From assembly GCA_018969295.1 (NCBI GenBank), contig JAGWYN010000003.1:197738-261737 (forward strand): a stretch of 64,000 bases of DNA, in the 5' to 3' direction. This DNA is from Chloroflexota bacterium (GTDB lineage: Bacteria > Chloroflexota > Anaerolineae > Caldilineales > Caldilineaceae). Shown here piece by piece: positions 29,232-38,321 of this stretch; position 1 is the first letter of the stretch, and every line of letters begins with the position of its first letter. Below the pieces are notes generated by a model that was not told where the DNA came from, did not search any database, and worked only from the letters and a program-made list of their open reading frames with translations. The translations under genes and the position numbers were made by a program.

Positions 29232-30197
29232 ATGAATTATCGACGACTGGGAAGTGCAGGGCTCAAAGTGAGCGAGCTCTCCTTTGGTTCCTGGGTCTCT
29301 TTCGGGACTCAGATGAACGTAGACGCTGCGTACGACTGTATGGTGGCCGCCTACGATGCAGGGGTCAATTTTTTTGACAACGCCGAGGCCTATGCAGGCG
29401 GGCAGTCCGAAGTGATCATGGGCGAAATCTTCAAACGGGCCGGCTGGCGCCGTGCCAGCTATGTGGTCTCGACCAAATTTTTCTGGGGGCTCCACCCTGG
29501 CCCCAACGAACGCAACACCCTCAACCGCAAATACCTGATGCAGGCAATCGACGGCTCGCTGCAACGTCTGGGGATGGAATACGTCGACCTGGTCTTTTGC
29601 CATCGCCCAGACCCCAATACCCCGATCGAAGAGACCGTCTTTGCCATGCATGACATCATCCGCCAAGGCAAGGCGCTGTACTGGGGCACCTCGGAGTGGA
29701 GCGCCGACGAAATCCGCGCGGCCTGGGAGATCGCGGAACGCCACCATCTGCACAAACCCCAGATGGAACAGCCGCAGTACAACATGTTCCACCGAGAACG
29801 GGTCGAGAAGGAATATGCCCGGCTCTACGGGGACATCGGACTGGGGCTGACCATCTGGAGCCCGCTGGCTTCGGGGCTGCTGACAGGCAAATACAATGCC
29901 GGGATTCCGGCCGACAGCCGAGCCAACCTGCCCGGCTACGAATGGCTCAAAGCAATGCTGGAGAACCCCCAACGGCTGGCAGCGGTGCGTGCCCTGCAGC
30001 CAATCGCCGGCGACCTGGGCTGCACCCTCTCCCAGCTGGCGCTGGCCTGGTGTGTGAAAAATCCACAGGTGAGCACCGTGATCACGGGCGCCAGTCGGGC
30101 CGAGCAGGTCACCGAAAACATGCAGGCGCTGGCTGTTGTCCCTAAGCTCACCCCCGAAATTCTGGACTCGATCGATGCGCTTTTGAAAACAAGTTGA
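29232..30197 (+). CDS. Aldo/keto reductase, Kv-beta-like
   Basis: 321 aa NADPH-dependent (alpha/beta)8-barrel oxidoreductase. Catalytic tetrad residues are visible: Asp in FFDNAEAY with its Tyr, Lys in VVSTKFFWG and His in VFCHRPD. The sequence MNYRRLGSAGLKVSELSFGSWV and the order of later motifs (YWGTSEWSA, WSPLASGLLTGKY) match the K+-channel beta/YghZ-like branch. It closes the 26-30 kb cluster. The substrate is unknown. Confidence 0.9.
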   Translation: MNYRRLGSAGLKVSELSFGSWVSFGTQMNVDAAYDCMVAAYDAGVNFFDNAEAYAGGQSEVIMGEIFKRAGWRRASYVVSTKFFWGLHPGPNERNTLNRKYLMQAIDGSLQRLGMEYVDLVFCHRPDPNTPIEETVFAMHDIIRQGKALYWGTSEWSADEIRAAWEIAERHHLHKPQMEQPQYNMFHRERVEKEYARLYGDIGLGLTIWSPLASGLLTGKYNAGIPADSRANLPGYEWLKAMLENPQRLAAVRALQPIAGDLGCTLSQLALAWCVKNPQVSTVITGASRAEQVTENMQALAVVPKLTPEILDSIDALLKTS

Positions 30198-30300
30198 ACG
30201 CTCTGGGGGAGCGCTTGACGGTAGAGATCGTTCTGCACAGCAGCAACCGACGACGTGTGCTGGCGAGGGGCATCTGCCCTGCTCAAAAGGGTGTTGCCCT

Positions 30301-31155
30301 GTGACCGCCCTGGCCCTGTTGTTGGTTCTGCTGGCAGCCGTTCTCCACGCCTCCTGGAATCTCCTGGCCAAACGAGCGCGCGGGGGCGTGGCCTTCACAT
30401 GGCTGTTCTCAGCGTTGACACTGCTGCTCTGGGCCCCAGTGGTCGGGCTCTATCTGTGGCTCTGGCCGCCTGTTCTGCACAGCTTTGCCTGGCTGGCCAT
30501 GGCCGGCAGCGCAACGATCCATGTAGGCTATTTTCTGCTGCTGCAGCGAGGGTACCGGAGCGGCGACCTTTCTGTCGTCTATCCACTGGCTCGCGGGACA
30601 GGGCCCCTGCTCTCCCTGCTGGGAGCCATCCTGTTGCTCGGCGAACGCCCCTCGCTGCTCTCAGCAGCAGGTGCTGCACTGATCGTCGCTGGGGTTTTTT
30701 TTATCGCCGGTGGAGAGCAGAGCATGCGAGCGCACGCTGCCGGCGCCCGCTATGGGCTGCTCACCGGGCTTTTGATCGCCTGTTACACCCTGTGGGACAA
30801 ACATGCAGTCAGCACCCTCCTGGTGCCCCCCCTGCTGCTGGAGTACGGTTCCAACGCCGGGCGCATGCTGCTGTTGACCCCGCTGGCCTGGCCACGTCGC
30901 AGCGAAGTGCGCGCGGCCTGGCAGCAATATCGGCTGGAGGCAGCTGGAATCGCTCTGTTGAGCTCGTTGGCCTACATCCTGGTGCTGACCGCCCTCGCCA
31001 CAGCCCCGGTCAGTTACATTGCCCCGGCGCGCGAGCTGAGCATCCTGTTTGGCGCCCTGTTCGGCACCCTCCTTCTCAAAGAGGGACAAAGCCAACGCCG
31101 GCTGTGGGCAGCCGGCGTGATGGTGGCGGGCGTTGTTCTGCTGGCAGTGGGCTGA
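30301..31155 (+). CDS. EamA/DMT-family permease
   Basis: 284 aa with about ten predicted helices in two repeats of five (LLLVLLAAVLHASWNLLAK starts the first, GLLTGLLIACYTLWDKHAV the second), the layout of drug/metabolite transporters. GTG is the start at 30301; the ribosome site is weak. It follows the aldo/keto reductase by about 100 bp and could move a substrate or product of that cluster. Confidence 0.85.
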   Translation: MTALALLLVLLAAVLHASWNLLAKRARGGVAFTWLFSALTLLLWAPVVGLYLWLWPPVLHSFAWLAMAGSATIHVGYFLLLQRGYRSGDLSVVYPLARGTGPLLSLLGAILLLGERPSLLSAAGAALIVAGVFFIAGGEQSMRAHAAGARYGLLTGLLIACYTLWDKHAVSTLLVPPLLLEYGSNAGRMLLLTPLAWPRRSEVRAAWQQYRLEAAGIALLSSLAYILVLTALATAPVSYIAPARELSILFGALFGTLLLKEGQSQRRLWAAGVMVAGVVLLAVG

Positions 31156-31168
31156 CCCCGCCCCACGT

Positions 31169-33043
31169 TTAGAAGGAGAGGATCCCGCGACGCAGCAGCT
31201 CCTCCCAGATGGCTTCTACAATCTCTTCGGTGCTGCAGACATCTGTCTCGACCACCAACTCCGCAGCGACAGGCTCTTCGTAGGGGGAAGAAACCCCGGT
31301 GAATTCAGGAATTTCGCCGCGCAGCGCCCGTGCATAGAGCCCTTTGGGGTCACGCCGTTTGAGCACTTCCAGAGTGCATTTCACATAAATTTCAAAAAAT
31401 CGGCCTGCCGGTGTGAGCGAGCGGGCAAAGGCGCGGTCTGCGGCAAACGGGGAGATGAAGGTACAGAGCACCAGATGGCCATGCTCAAGGGCCAACTTGG
31501 CCACCTCAGCGACCCGACGGATGTTCTCTTTGCGGTCGGCCGCCGAAAACCCAAGGTCGCCGTTGAGCCCATGCCGAACATTGTCCCCGTCGAGAGAAAA
31601 TGTCTGCACCCCAGCCGCAAAAAGCCGCCGCTCCAACAGCCGTGCCACGGTAGACTTGCCAGAGCCGGAGAGCCCAGTGAACCAAAGAATTCCCCCTTTG
31701 TGCCGGTTGCGTTCCTCGCGCATGGCACGCGTCAACGCCGAACTTTCCCAGACGACGTTGCTCGACCGGGAGCGTTCGGGTTCGCTGCCCACAAGCTCAT
31801 CCAGTTCCTGGGCGCGCCGCCGGATCATGCCGGCGGCAACCGTTGCGTTGGTGAATGGATCAATGAGAATAAAGCTGCCGGTAGCTCGGTTGATCTGGTA
31901 TGGGTCGTAGAAAAGGGGTTGGGTCGTTGTCAGCCGCACCCGCCCGATATCGTTGAGCTGAAGGGTCGTCGCGGCTTCACGATGAAGCGTATCGACGTCA
32001 ATTCGATAGTTGAGCTCGGCGACAAAGGCACGGAGCTGGCGCGTGGTATGTTGCAGAATGTAACTGCCCTGCACATCCAACGGCTTTTCGCTCAGCCAGC
32101 AGAGGATACACTCGAACTGGGAGGCGCTCTGCGGCAGGTTGTTGCGCCGCACAATCATGTCACCACGGCTGATGTCGATCTCATCTTCCAAGGTCAGGAC
32201 GACAGCATCGCCGGCGGCAACCTCGGCCAGATCTCCGTCCAACGTTGTCAGTGTGCGCACACGGCTGGTTTTGCCCGAAGGGAGCACAACGACCTCTTCT
32301 CCCGGTGTGAGGGTTCCAGAAAGCACCTGCCCGGCAAATCCCCGGAAATTTTGGTGCGGACGCACGGCCATCTGGACAGGAAAACGAAAATCAACCAGGT
32401 TGCGGCTGCTGCCGGTCTTCACATTTTCCAGATGGTGCAGCAAGGTGGGCCCATCGTACCAGGGCATGGCGACACTTTTGTCGACCACATTGTCCCCGTG
32501 CAACGCTGAAATCGGGATATAGGTGATGTCTTGCACGGTGAGCTTGCTGGCAAAGGCCTGATACTCCGCCACAATCGACTGAAAGGCTGTCTGGCTGAAA
32601 TCGACCAGATCCATCTTGTTGACTGCAACCAGAACATGAGGAATTTGGAGCAGAGCAGCCAGAAAGCCATGTCGTTTGGATTGGGTGACGACGCCGTGGC
32701 GAGCATCGATCAGCACGATGGCCAGTTCGGCGGTAGAAGCGCCGGTCACCATGTTGCGGGTATATTGAATATGGCCTGGCGTATCCGCGATGATGAATTT
32801 GCGGCGAGCCGTCGCGAAAAAGCGATAGGCCACATCGATGGTGATCCCCTGCTCACGTTCGGCGCGCAGGCCATCGGTGAGCAACGCCAGATCGAGGTAG
32901 GCATCGCCGCGCTGCCGGCTGGCCCGCTCCACCGCCTCCCACTGGTCTTCCAAAATCGCTTTGCTGTCAAGCAGAAGCCGGCCGATCAGCGTGCTTTTGC
33001 CATCGTCTACACTGCCGGCAGTCGTAAATCGTAAAAGTTCCAT
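31169..33043 (-). CDS. cysNC: Bifunctional sulfate adenylyltransferase GTPase subunit / APS kinase (CysN-CysC fusion)
   Basis: 624 aa. The N-terminal ~420 residues are a CysN GTPase with P-loop GSVDDGKSTLIG, DTPGH and NKMDL. The C-terminal ~190 residues are APS kinase with P-loop GLSGSGKSTVARLL and LDGDNVRHGLN. With CysD it makes APS from ATP and sulfate, then PAPS. The start overlaps the cysD stop by 1 bp (TAATG), indicating translational coupling. No PAPS reductase is nearby. Confidence 0.95.
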   Translation of the reverse strand: MELLRFTTAGSVDDGKSTLIGRLLLDSKAILEDQWEAVERASRQRGDAYLDLALLTDGLRAEREQGITIDVAYRFFATARRKFIIADTPGHIQYTRNMVTGASTAELAIVLIDARHGVVTQSKRHGFLAALLQIPHVLVAVNKMDLVDFSQTAFQSIVAEYQAFASKLTVQDITYIPISALHGDNVVDKSVAMPWYDGPTLLHHLENVKTGSSRNLVDFRFPVQMAVRPHQNFRGFAGQVLSGTLTPGEEVVVLPSGKTSRVRTLTTLDGDLAEVAAGDAVVLTLEDEIDISRGDMIVRRNNLPQSASQFECILCWLSEKPLDVQGSYILQHTTRQLRAFVAELNYRIDVDTLHREAATTLQLNDIGRVRLTTTQPLFYDPYQINRATGSFILIDPFTNATVAAGMIRRRAQELDELVGSEPERSRSSNVVWESSALTRAMREERNRHKGGILWFTGLSGSGKSTVARLLERRLFAAGVQTFSLDGDNVRHGLNGDLGFSAADRKENIRRVAEVAKLALEHGHLVLCTFISPFAADRAFARSLTPAGRFFEIYVKCTLEVLKRRDPKGLYARALRGEIPEFTGVSSPYEEPVAAELVVETDVCSTEEIVEAIWEELLRRGILSF

Positions 33044-33954
33044 TAAAAATATCCCTGCCGTTTGCGGTCTTCCATTGCCGTTTCGGTCCGTTTGTCGTCG
33101 GCACGCGTGCCACGCTCGGTGAATCGTGAAACCGTGATCTCAGCGATCACATCGTCGATCGTCGCTGCGGTCGAAACCACCGCTCCTGTGCAGGTCATAT
33201 CGCCGATCGTCCGAAAACGGACCTGCTGACGACGAACCTCTTCCCCAGGCAGGTGGCCAATGTAGGGGGACTCGGCCAACAGCATCCCATCCCGCTCAAA
33301 CACAGCACGCAGATGCGTAAAGTAGAGCTCGGGCAACTCGACCTGTTTCTCACGCATATACTGCCATACGTCCATCTCCGTCCAGTTGGAGATGGGAAAA
33401 ACACGGAAGTGTTCGCCCTGGTGTTTTCGTCCGTTGTACAAGCTCCACAGCTCTGGCCGTTGGTTTTTGGGATCCCACTGGCCAAAACGGTCACGATGCG
33501 AAAAGAAGCGTTCCTTGGCACGGGCTTTTTCTTCGTCGCGACGGGCCCCCCCAATCGCAGCGTCAGCCTTGAATTCTGCCAACGCATCGAGCAAGGTCAC
33601 AGTTTGCAACGCGTTGCGGCTGGCAGTCGGCCCTTTTTCTTCCACCACACGCCCCTGGTCGATAGAATCTTGCACAGAACGAACCAACAGCTGAACCCCA
33701 ACCTGTTCCACCAGCCGGTCGCGAAACGCCAGCGTCTCCGGAAAGTTATGGCCGGTGTCGATGTGGAGCAGCGGAAACGGGATGCGGCCCGGATAGAAAG
33801 CCCGCCGGGCCAGATGCACCAACAAAATTGAGTCTTTCCCCCCAGAAAACAGCAGGATCGGACGCTCCGTCTGGGCGACCACCTCACGCAAAATATAAAT
33901 AGCTTCTGCTTCTAGTTGACGCAGATAGGGGCGAAGATAGTTGACTGTGTTCAC
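33043..33954 (-). CDS. cysD: Sulfate adenylyltransferase subunit 2
   Basis: ATP pyrophosphatase-type subunit of sulfate adenylyltransferase, 303 aa. The PP-loop is LLFSGGKDSILLVHL, followed by PFPLLHIDTGHNFPE and the conserved GGARRDEEKARAKER and WDPKNQRPELW. It starts with GTG at 33954, with GGAAAG about 12 nt ahead. It is the first gene of cysD-cysNC. The 247-bp region upstream shows no clear riboswitch. Confidence 0.95.
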   Translation of the reverse strand: MNTVNYLRPYLRQLEAEAIYILREVVAQTERPILLFSGGKDSILLVHLARRAFYPGRIPFPLLHIDTGHNFPETLAFRDRLVEQVGVQLLVRSVQDSIDQGRVVEEKGPTASRNALQTVTLLDALAEFKADAAIGGARRDEEKARAKERFFSHRDRFGQWDPKNQRPELWSLYNGRKHQGEHFRVFPISNWTEMDVWQYMREKQVELPELYFTHLRAVFERDGMLLAESPYIGHLPGEEVRRQQVRFRTIGDMTCTGAVVSTAATIDDVIAEITVSRFTERGTRADDKRTETAMEDRKRQGYF

Positions 33955-34201
33955 AACGATTTATGACTTTCCAAAAAATTTGTCCAAAAAAAGGGAACCA
34001 AGGTGGAAGGTTCGCTCTACAGTACCCCCACAGTGGCTAGGGAGCACTGTCCCAGCAATTGTGGCAGTTCGACAACATCCCTTCAAGGATACTCCATTTT
34101 TGCCGACCCAGAAAGTTGTTTTGGCCCTCAAATCAATACCGGCCCGGGGAAGGCTGCCTGGGTTCTGCACAGGATCGAGGGGAGACCTCTTGCATCAGAG
34201 C

Positions 34202-35272
34202 TCAACTGGCAATTTGTTCCTGATAGACCCGCCACTGTTCGGCAAAAACCGCAGGTGCCAGACAGTACAGGACGTGGAGCACCGCCTGACCCAGGGCACG
34301 GATTTCCCACTGGGCTGCTTTGTCTACCGCACGCAGCCAGAGAAAATGGCTCCAGGCCGCGTAGTTCATGGTGGCCACAATCCGTGTCTGCGCCGCATTG
34401 GGAAGCAGAAAACGAGCATCTTCTTTGCGGATCCCCAGCTCGCGCAGCCGTGTATATTTTTGTTCGGCAATTTGCCAGAACTCAGCTAGCTCGGCCTGGG
34501 CCTCTGGATTGGCTGCAATGGCTGGAGGCACAATCGCCTGCCAACCACCTTTGCTCAACGCTACATACCGCTGAGATTCCTGACTGAACGATGCCAGCCG
34601 GTGACGAACCAGCTGATGGGTACAGGCACGGCTGATCCCCTCAAAAAAAAATGTGGCAGCGCCATGGTCAAGCAACAACGCTGGGTCGTCGAGCACCGGC
34701 TGTGTGTACCCCAGCAAGGTCACCCGCATCGGCCCCTGCTCGATCGGCAGCAAAACGCTCTGGTCGGCCCTCTGAAAAGCATGGGAAAACGCAGGAAGTG
34801 GCTGGGCCCCCTGGCCTGCAGCAGGGGGCCCAGCGCTGATCTCACGAAAGACGGCAGGAGCCACCGGCCAGAGCAGCGGCAAGGCAGCCAAAGCGATTCC
34901 TTTGCGAAAAAAATCGAGCCAGACCCTCACATTGGCGCTGACCAGCCACTCCATTTCACCGAGCTGGCTCACCTCACAATGACGGTTGTGCAGACGCCAG
35001 CCCATTGGCTCTTGCGTACCATGAATCCGCACAGTCACCACAACATGCTCAACAATGTCTTCGTGCTGCTCGCGCACGCGCGCTGCAATGAATTCCGGCG
35101 CAGTTCCCATGCGCTGCGTGGAATTGTAACAGACCCGCCCGGCAAATTCCATGATGGCTTCTGGATAGGTACTTTTCCCAGCCAGAATGGTGGCCAGATC
35201 CCCGCAGTCGGCCAGCGCTTCAGGAGTCAGCGCCGGATTGCGCTCGGTCAGCGCTACCAAAGTTGCATGCAT
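34202..35272 (-). CDS. thyX: Flavin-dependent thymidylate synthase
   Basis: Makes dTMP from dUMP using FAD, NADPH and methylene-THF. 356 aa, clearly longer than the usual ~220-260. The signature RHRxxSxxxxSxR is present as RHRLASFSQESQR near residue 225. The upstream helix motif EQHEDIVEH lies near residue 70, and more than 100 extra residues separate the two, including a Pro/Gly/Ala-rich part. Long ThyX forms are known, so this looks like a normal insertion rather than a fusion. No thyA is visible. Confidence 0.93.
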   Translation of the reverse strand: MHATLVALTERNPALTPEALADCGDLATILAGKSTYPEAIMEFAGRVCYNSTQRMGTAPEFIAARVREQHEDIVEHVVVTVRIHGTQEPMGWRLHNRHCEVSQLGEMEWLVSANVRVWLDFFRKGIALAALPLLWPVAPAVFREISAGPPAAGQGAQPLPAFSHAFQRADQSVLLPIEQGPMRVTLLGYTQPVLDDPALLLDHGAATFFFEGISRACTHQLVRHRLASFSQESQRYVALSKGGWQAIVPPAIAANPEAQAELAEFWQIAEQKYTRLRELGIRKEDARFLLPNAAQTRIVATMNYAAWSHFLWLRAVDKAAQWEIRALGQAVLHVLYCLAPAVFAEQWRVYQEQIAS

Positions 35273-35398
35273 AAGACTTTGCTCACATCCTCCATCCTAT
35301 CCGTACAGACAGATGCCAGACGCATCTGTCTGTACGATTGTACCAAGGATGTAGAGCAGCCCCCCAACGGACACGCAGATCAAATGGAAGTACGATCC

Positions 35399-36457
35399 TC
35401 AGGATCTGCGACGACTTACAAAGCCCCCTACCGCTAAAAGGGCCAGCAAGAAAACGACGACAGGCAAAGTCGTTGCTCCCCCCAGGTTCACTCCGGTCGT
35501 GGGCAGAGTGGCGGGTGCAATCTCGACAGCAACTTCCTCCGCAGCGGCGGGCGTCGCCTCAGCAGCAACTTCCTCCGCAGCGGCGGGCGTCGCCTCAGCA
35601 GCAACTTCCTCCGCAGCGGCGGGCGTCGCCTCAGCAGCAACTTCCTCCGCAGCGGCAGGTGTCGCCTCAGCAGCAGCTTCCTCCGCAGCGGCAGGCGTCG
35701 CCTCGGCAGCAGCTTCCTCCGCAGCGGCAGGTGTCGCCTCGGCAGCAGCTTCCTCCGCAGCGGCAGGCGTCGCCTCAGCAGCAGCTTCCTCCGCAGCGGC
35801 AGGCGTCGCCTCGGCAGCAGCTTCCTCCGCAGCGGCGGGTGTCGCCTCGGCAGCGGGCGCAGATCTCTCGGCGGTTACAGAAGTTTCTGCGATCGTCTCA
35901 GGTTCTACCACTGGCAGAGCAGCCAGCTCTTCTGCGGTTCCTTCAACGGCAACCAAAGAGGCACTGACCCAACCTGTCGTTTCGGTGCCGGGAAGGCAAC
36001 AGAGATTGAACCAGGTCCTGCTGGCATTGGTTCCCAGCACAGTTCCCTGCGTGCCCACAATCAAATTGCCGATCACAGCAAAATTGGAGCCTGGCCCCTG
36101 ACGCATATTGATACGGGGAGACAGAACGGTGGCGGAAAGCAAAGTCGTTGTGGTGATCTGGGGTGCAGTGGAGATTGCTGGCTGGCTTTCTGCAGGCGCT
36201 GAGTTTTCCTCGGCATTATTGTCCTGTTCCTGATCGTCATTCTCGTCGTTCGGACGTGGCGGGATCGGTGTGGGTGGAACTGCAGTCGGCTCCGGGGCTG
36301 TCGGCAGCGGCGTCGGAATTGTCTGCTGCAGATCCAACGGCCGATCGGCCGCCTGCGCATAGGAAGAGCCAAACCAGAGCATCGCGCCAAAGAGCAATAT
36401 CAAAACAATCGGTAAGATTGGAAATGTTCTTCGACGCAGTCTATGCAAGTTTGCCAT
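35399..36457 (-). CDS. LPXTG-anchored surface protein with SH3 domain
   Basis: 352 aa. The signal peptide (FPILPIVLILLFGAMLWFG, cleavage after AQA) is followed by a Pro/Thr linker, an acidic Asn/Asp/Glu stretch, one SH3-type domain at about 115-175 (NMRQGPGSNFAVIG ... TWFNLCCLPG ... GWVSASLV), nine 12-residue EATPAAAEE repeats and a C-terminal sortase-type signal: LPTTG, a hydrophobic span (TTLPVVVFLLALLAVGGF) and RRRS. It is therefore probably covalently attached to the wall by a sortase encoded elsewhere. AAGGAG lies 6 nt before the ATG at 36457. Confidence 0.8.
   Translation of the reverse strand: MANLHRLRRRTFPILPIVLILLFGAMLWFGSSYAQAADRPLDLQQTIPTPLPTAPEPTAVPPTPIPPRPNDENDDQEQDNNAEENSAPAESQPAISTAPQITTTTLLSATVLSPRINMRQGPGSNFAVIGNLIVGTQGTVLGTNASRTWFNLCCLPGTETTGWVSASLVAVEGTAEELAALPVVEPETIAETSVTAERSAPAAEATPAAAEEAAAEATPAAAEEAAAEATPAAAEEAAAEATPAAAEEAAAEATPAAAEEAAAEATPAAAEEVAAEATPAAAEEVAAEATPAAAEEVAAEATPAAAEEVAVEIAPATLPTTGVNLGGATTLPVVVFLLALLAVGGFVSRRRS
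35525..35848 (-). repeat. 36-bp tandem repeat, nine units
   Basis: Nine contiguous in-frame units in the LPTTG protein gene, each coding EATPAAAEE plus AAA, VAA or VAV. The array forms the stalk between the SH3 domain and the wall anchor. The near identity of neighbouring units suggests recent expansion. Confidence 0.9.
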
Positions 36458-36607
36458 TGTATGCTCCTTATTGAATTGTGTCTTCGCACTTTTTGTTCGC
36501 ATCAATTCAAAGTGTAACGGCAGCCCCCCCAAATTCCCAAACAAACGGATCTCGGTGATCGGGTCGTCTGGGATTGCTTTCTGGAAACGCTCTGTTCCGA
36601 TGTGGTT

Positions 36608-36635
36608 TTGACAAACAGAACGCATGTTCTATAAA
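36608..36635 (+). promoter_or_regulatory. Promoter of the FtsK/HerA-like gene
   Basis: Consensus TTGACA (36608-36613), 16-bp spacer, TATAAA (36630-36635), 24 bp before the ATG. Confidence 0.75.
36617..36630 (+). promoter_or_regulatory. LexA/SOS-type operator
   Basis: AGAAC-GCAT-GTTCT, a perfect palindrome fitting the Gram-positive-type SOS box GAAC-RNRY-GTTC. It occupies the spacer between -35 and -10, so LexA binding would exclude RNA polymerase. Confidence 0.6.
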
Positions 36636-36659
36636 ATACACGATCAGGAGGACCCAGCG

Positions 36660-37682
36660 ATGAAAACAGATCGGGAGTGGCTGAACCGTCATGCAGACCG
36701 AGTAGAAAGCATTTTGGCGCAGCACAAGGCCCCTGGGGCAGTGATAGGGGGGGTTGTGGCGCCACGTTTTGTGCAATTTCGTGTCCGACCAGCGCCGTCG
36801 GTGCGTGTCAGCCGACTGCTGCAGTTAGGCGAAGAACTGGCACTGGGGCTGGGATGCGAGTCCGTGCGGGTTGCGCGCAGCGGTGCTCTGGTCCACATAG
36901 AGGTTCCCCAGCCCATGGAGACACCGATCCGTCTGTCGCGGTTGCTGGCTTCTTTGGGCGAGCCGGTTCCTCCAGACACGGCGCTGCTGGGTGTCGAAGA
37001 GTCAGGCGATCCCTTGTTGCTGCGGCTGCCAGCCCCCGATGTTGTGCATGTGTTGATTGTCGGGACAACCGGCAGCGGAAAAAGTGCGTTGGCGCGCACG
37101 CTGCTGGCGGCGTTGGTGCTGACCAATGCGCCTGATCGGGTGAGGCTGGTGCTGATCGACCCGAAGCGGCGCGGATTTGCCCCGCTGGCGGAGCTGCCCC
37201 ATGTCGATGGCGGGCTGATCGCCGACACCGAGCAGGCAGCACGCTATCTGCGGCTGCTCGTCTGTGAGATGGAACGCCGTGACCAGGCCCAGATCAGCAG
37301 GCCGCTGCTGGTGGTCGCGATCGACGAGCTCAACGATCTGCTGCAGACCGGCGGCAAGCTTGTGGAGTCTGCCCTGACAAGACTGGCACAGCGCGGTCGT
37401 CAGGCGGGCATCCACCTGGTTGCCTGTACACAAAAACCGTCAGCCCAGTTGATAGGCAGCGCAATGAAGGCCAATTTTCCTGTACGGCTGGTCGGTGCGG
37501 TGGCGAGCCGGGACGAAGCGCGCTATGCGACCGGGATTGCAGACAGCGGCGCCGAAAAACTGACCGGGCGGGGTGATTTTCTGCTGATCGCCAAAGGGGA
37601 TGCGCTGCGCTTCCAGGCAGCCTGGATCGACGCTGAGGAGTGCCGTTCCCTTGGCGCTCAGCGTTGGCCTCCAGCCCGCTAG
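36660..37682 (+). CDS. FtsK/SpoIIIE/HerA-like DNA-translocase ATPase, soluble
   Basis: About 340 aa. AGGAGG lies 8 nt before the ATG. The C-terminal two thirds form an FtsK-type motor domain: Walker A GTTGSGKSALARTL near residue 140, LVLIDPKRRGFAPL, Walker B VVAIDELNDLL and GIHLVACTQKPSA. The N-terminal ~110 residues resemble the alpha/beta region that precedes FtsK motors (FRVRPAPSVRVSRLLQL). There are no membrane helices and no C-terminal gamma domain, so it is not the division FtsK. The SOS-type operator in its promoter suggests a DNA-damage role. It might serve as the motor for NurA (13545), but that is speculation. Confidence 0.8.
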   Translation: MKTDREWLNRHADRVESILAQHKAPGAVIGGVVAPRFVQFRVRPAPSVRVSRLLQLGEELALGLGCESVRVARSGALVHIEVPQPMETPIRLSRLLASLGEPVPPDTALLGVEESGDPLLLRLPAPDVVHVLIVGTTGSGKSALARTLLAALVLTNAPDRVRLVLIDPKRRGFAPLAELPHVDGGLIADTEQAARYLRLLVCEMERRDQAQISRPLLVVAIDELNDLLQTGGKLVESALTRLAQRGRQAGIHLVACTQKPSAQLIGSAMKANFPVRLVGAVASRDEARYATGIADSGAEKLTGRGDFLLIAKGDALRFQAAWIDAEECRSLGAQRWPPAR

Positions 37683-37742
37683 GGTGGGCTGGGCTCGGGC
37701 AACGATCGAAAAGGTTGGTCAAAAAACGAAGGAAGGTGTGTG

Positions 37743-38117
37743 ATGCAACGATGGGGAGTGGGGGCGGTGCTCTTGGGGGGAATTGCCATTTGGCAGCTGG
37801 GAGGACGGCTGAGCGACGATGCGGTTGGAATGGCACTGGGGATTGTCCTGGGCGTGCTGGCCAGCATCCCGGCCTCGCTGCTGATTTTGGCAGGCAGCCA
37901 GCGCCAGATTGCACAACAGGAAACACGTTCTTTGCGCGCGGCGCACGAAGCGTCGGCGGTCTATCCGCCGCCTGTAGTTGTGCTGGCTGGACAGCCACAG
38001 CTGCCGGCAGCCGGATTTCACCCGCAACAGCCGAGCGTCGAGGAGTACTGGTCGACGCCCCGGCTGGGGGCTCGCCGATTCAAAATTGTCGGCGAACAGG
38101 AGCAATGGATCGAATGA
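37743..38117 (+). CDS. Small membrane protein of unknown function
   Basis: 124 aa. GGAAGG lies 6 nt before the ATG. Two N-terminal membrane helices (VGAVLLGGIAIWQLGG and GMALGIVLGVLASIPASLLIL) are followed by a Pro-rich cytoplasmic or external tail with no known domain. It begins 60 bp after the FtsK/HerA-like gene, probably on the same SOS-type transcript. Confidence 0.65.
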   Translation: MQRWGVGAVLLGGIAIWQLGGRLSDDAVGMALGIVLGVLASIPASLLILAGSQRQIAQQETRSLRAAHEASAVYPPPVVVLAGQPQLPAAGFHPQQPSVEEYWSTPRLGARRFKIVGEQEQWIE

Positions 38118-38321
38118 TCCGGCGAGGCTGGCCTCATGCGTTTGCCGCTCCTCTCTGTTTGGCATCAGAGAGATTTCTAGGTATGGTAAGAAATACAAAC
38201 ATGCAGCGCAAAACTGCAGCAATGTGAGGCTGCCGATGGCCTGGTTCTTGCCCAGCCTGCTCTGTTTTGCGCCTGCACAGCATGGGTGGCGCCGCACGGG
38301 TGCCAGCGAGGATGCCGACGG

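Noticed and set aside
33955..34201. SAM-type or other riboswitch upstream of cysD
   Set aside because: I found no conserved riboswitch core; the interval shows only ordinary sequence.
35338..35967. Gln/Pro/Arg-rich plus-strand frame
   Set aside because: Shadow of the 36-bp repeat array of the LPTTG protein gene on the minus strand.
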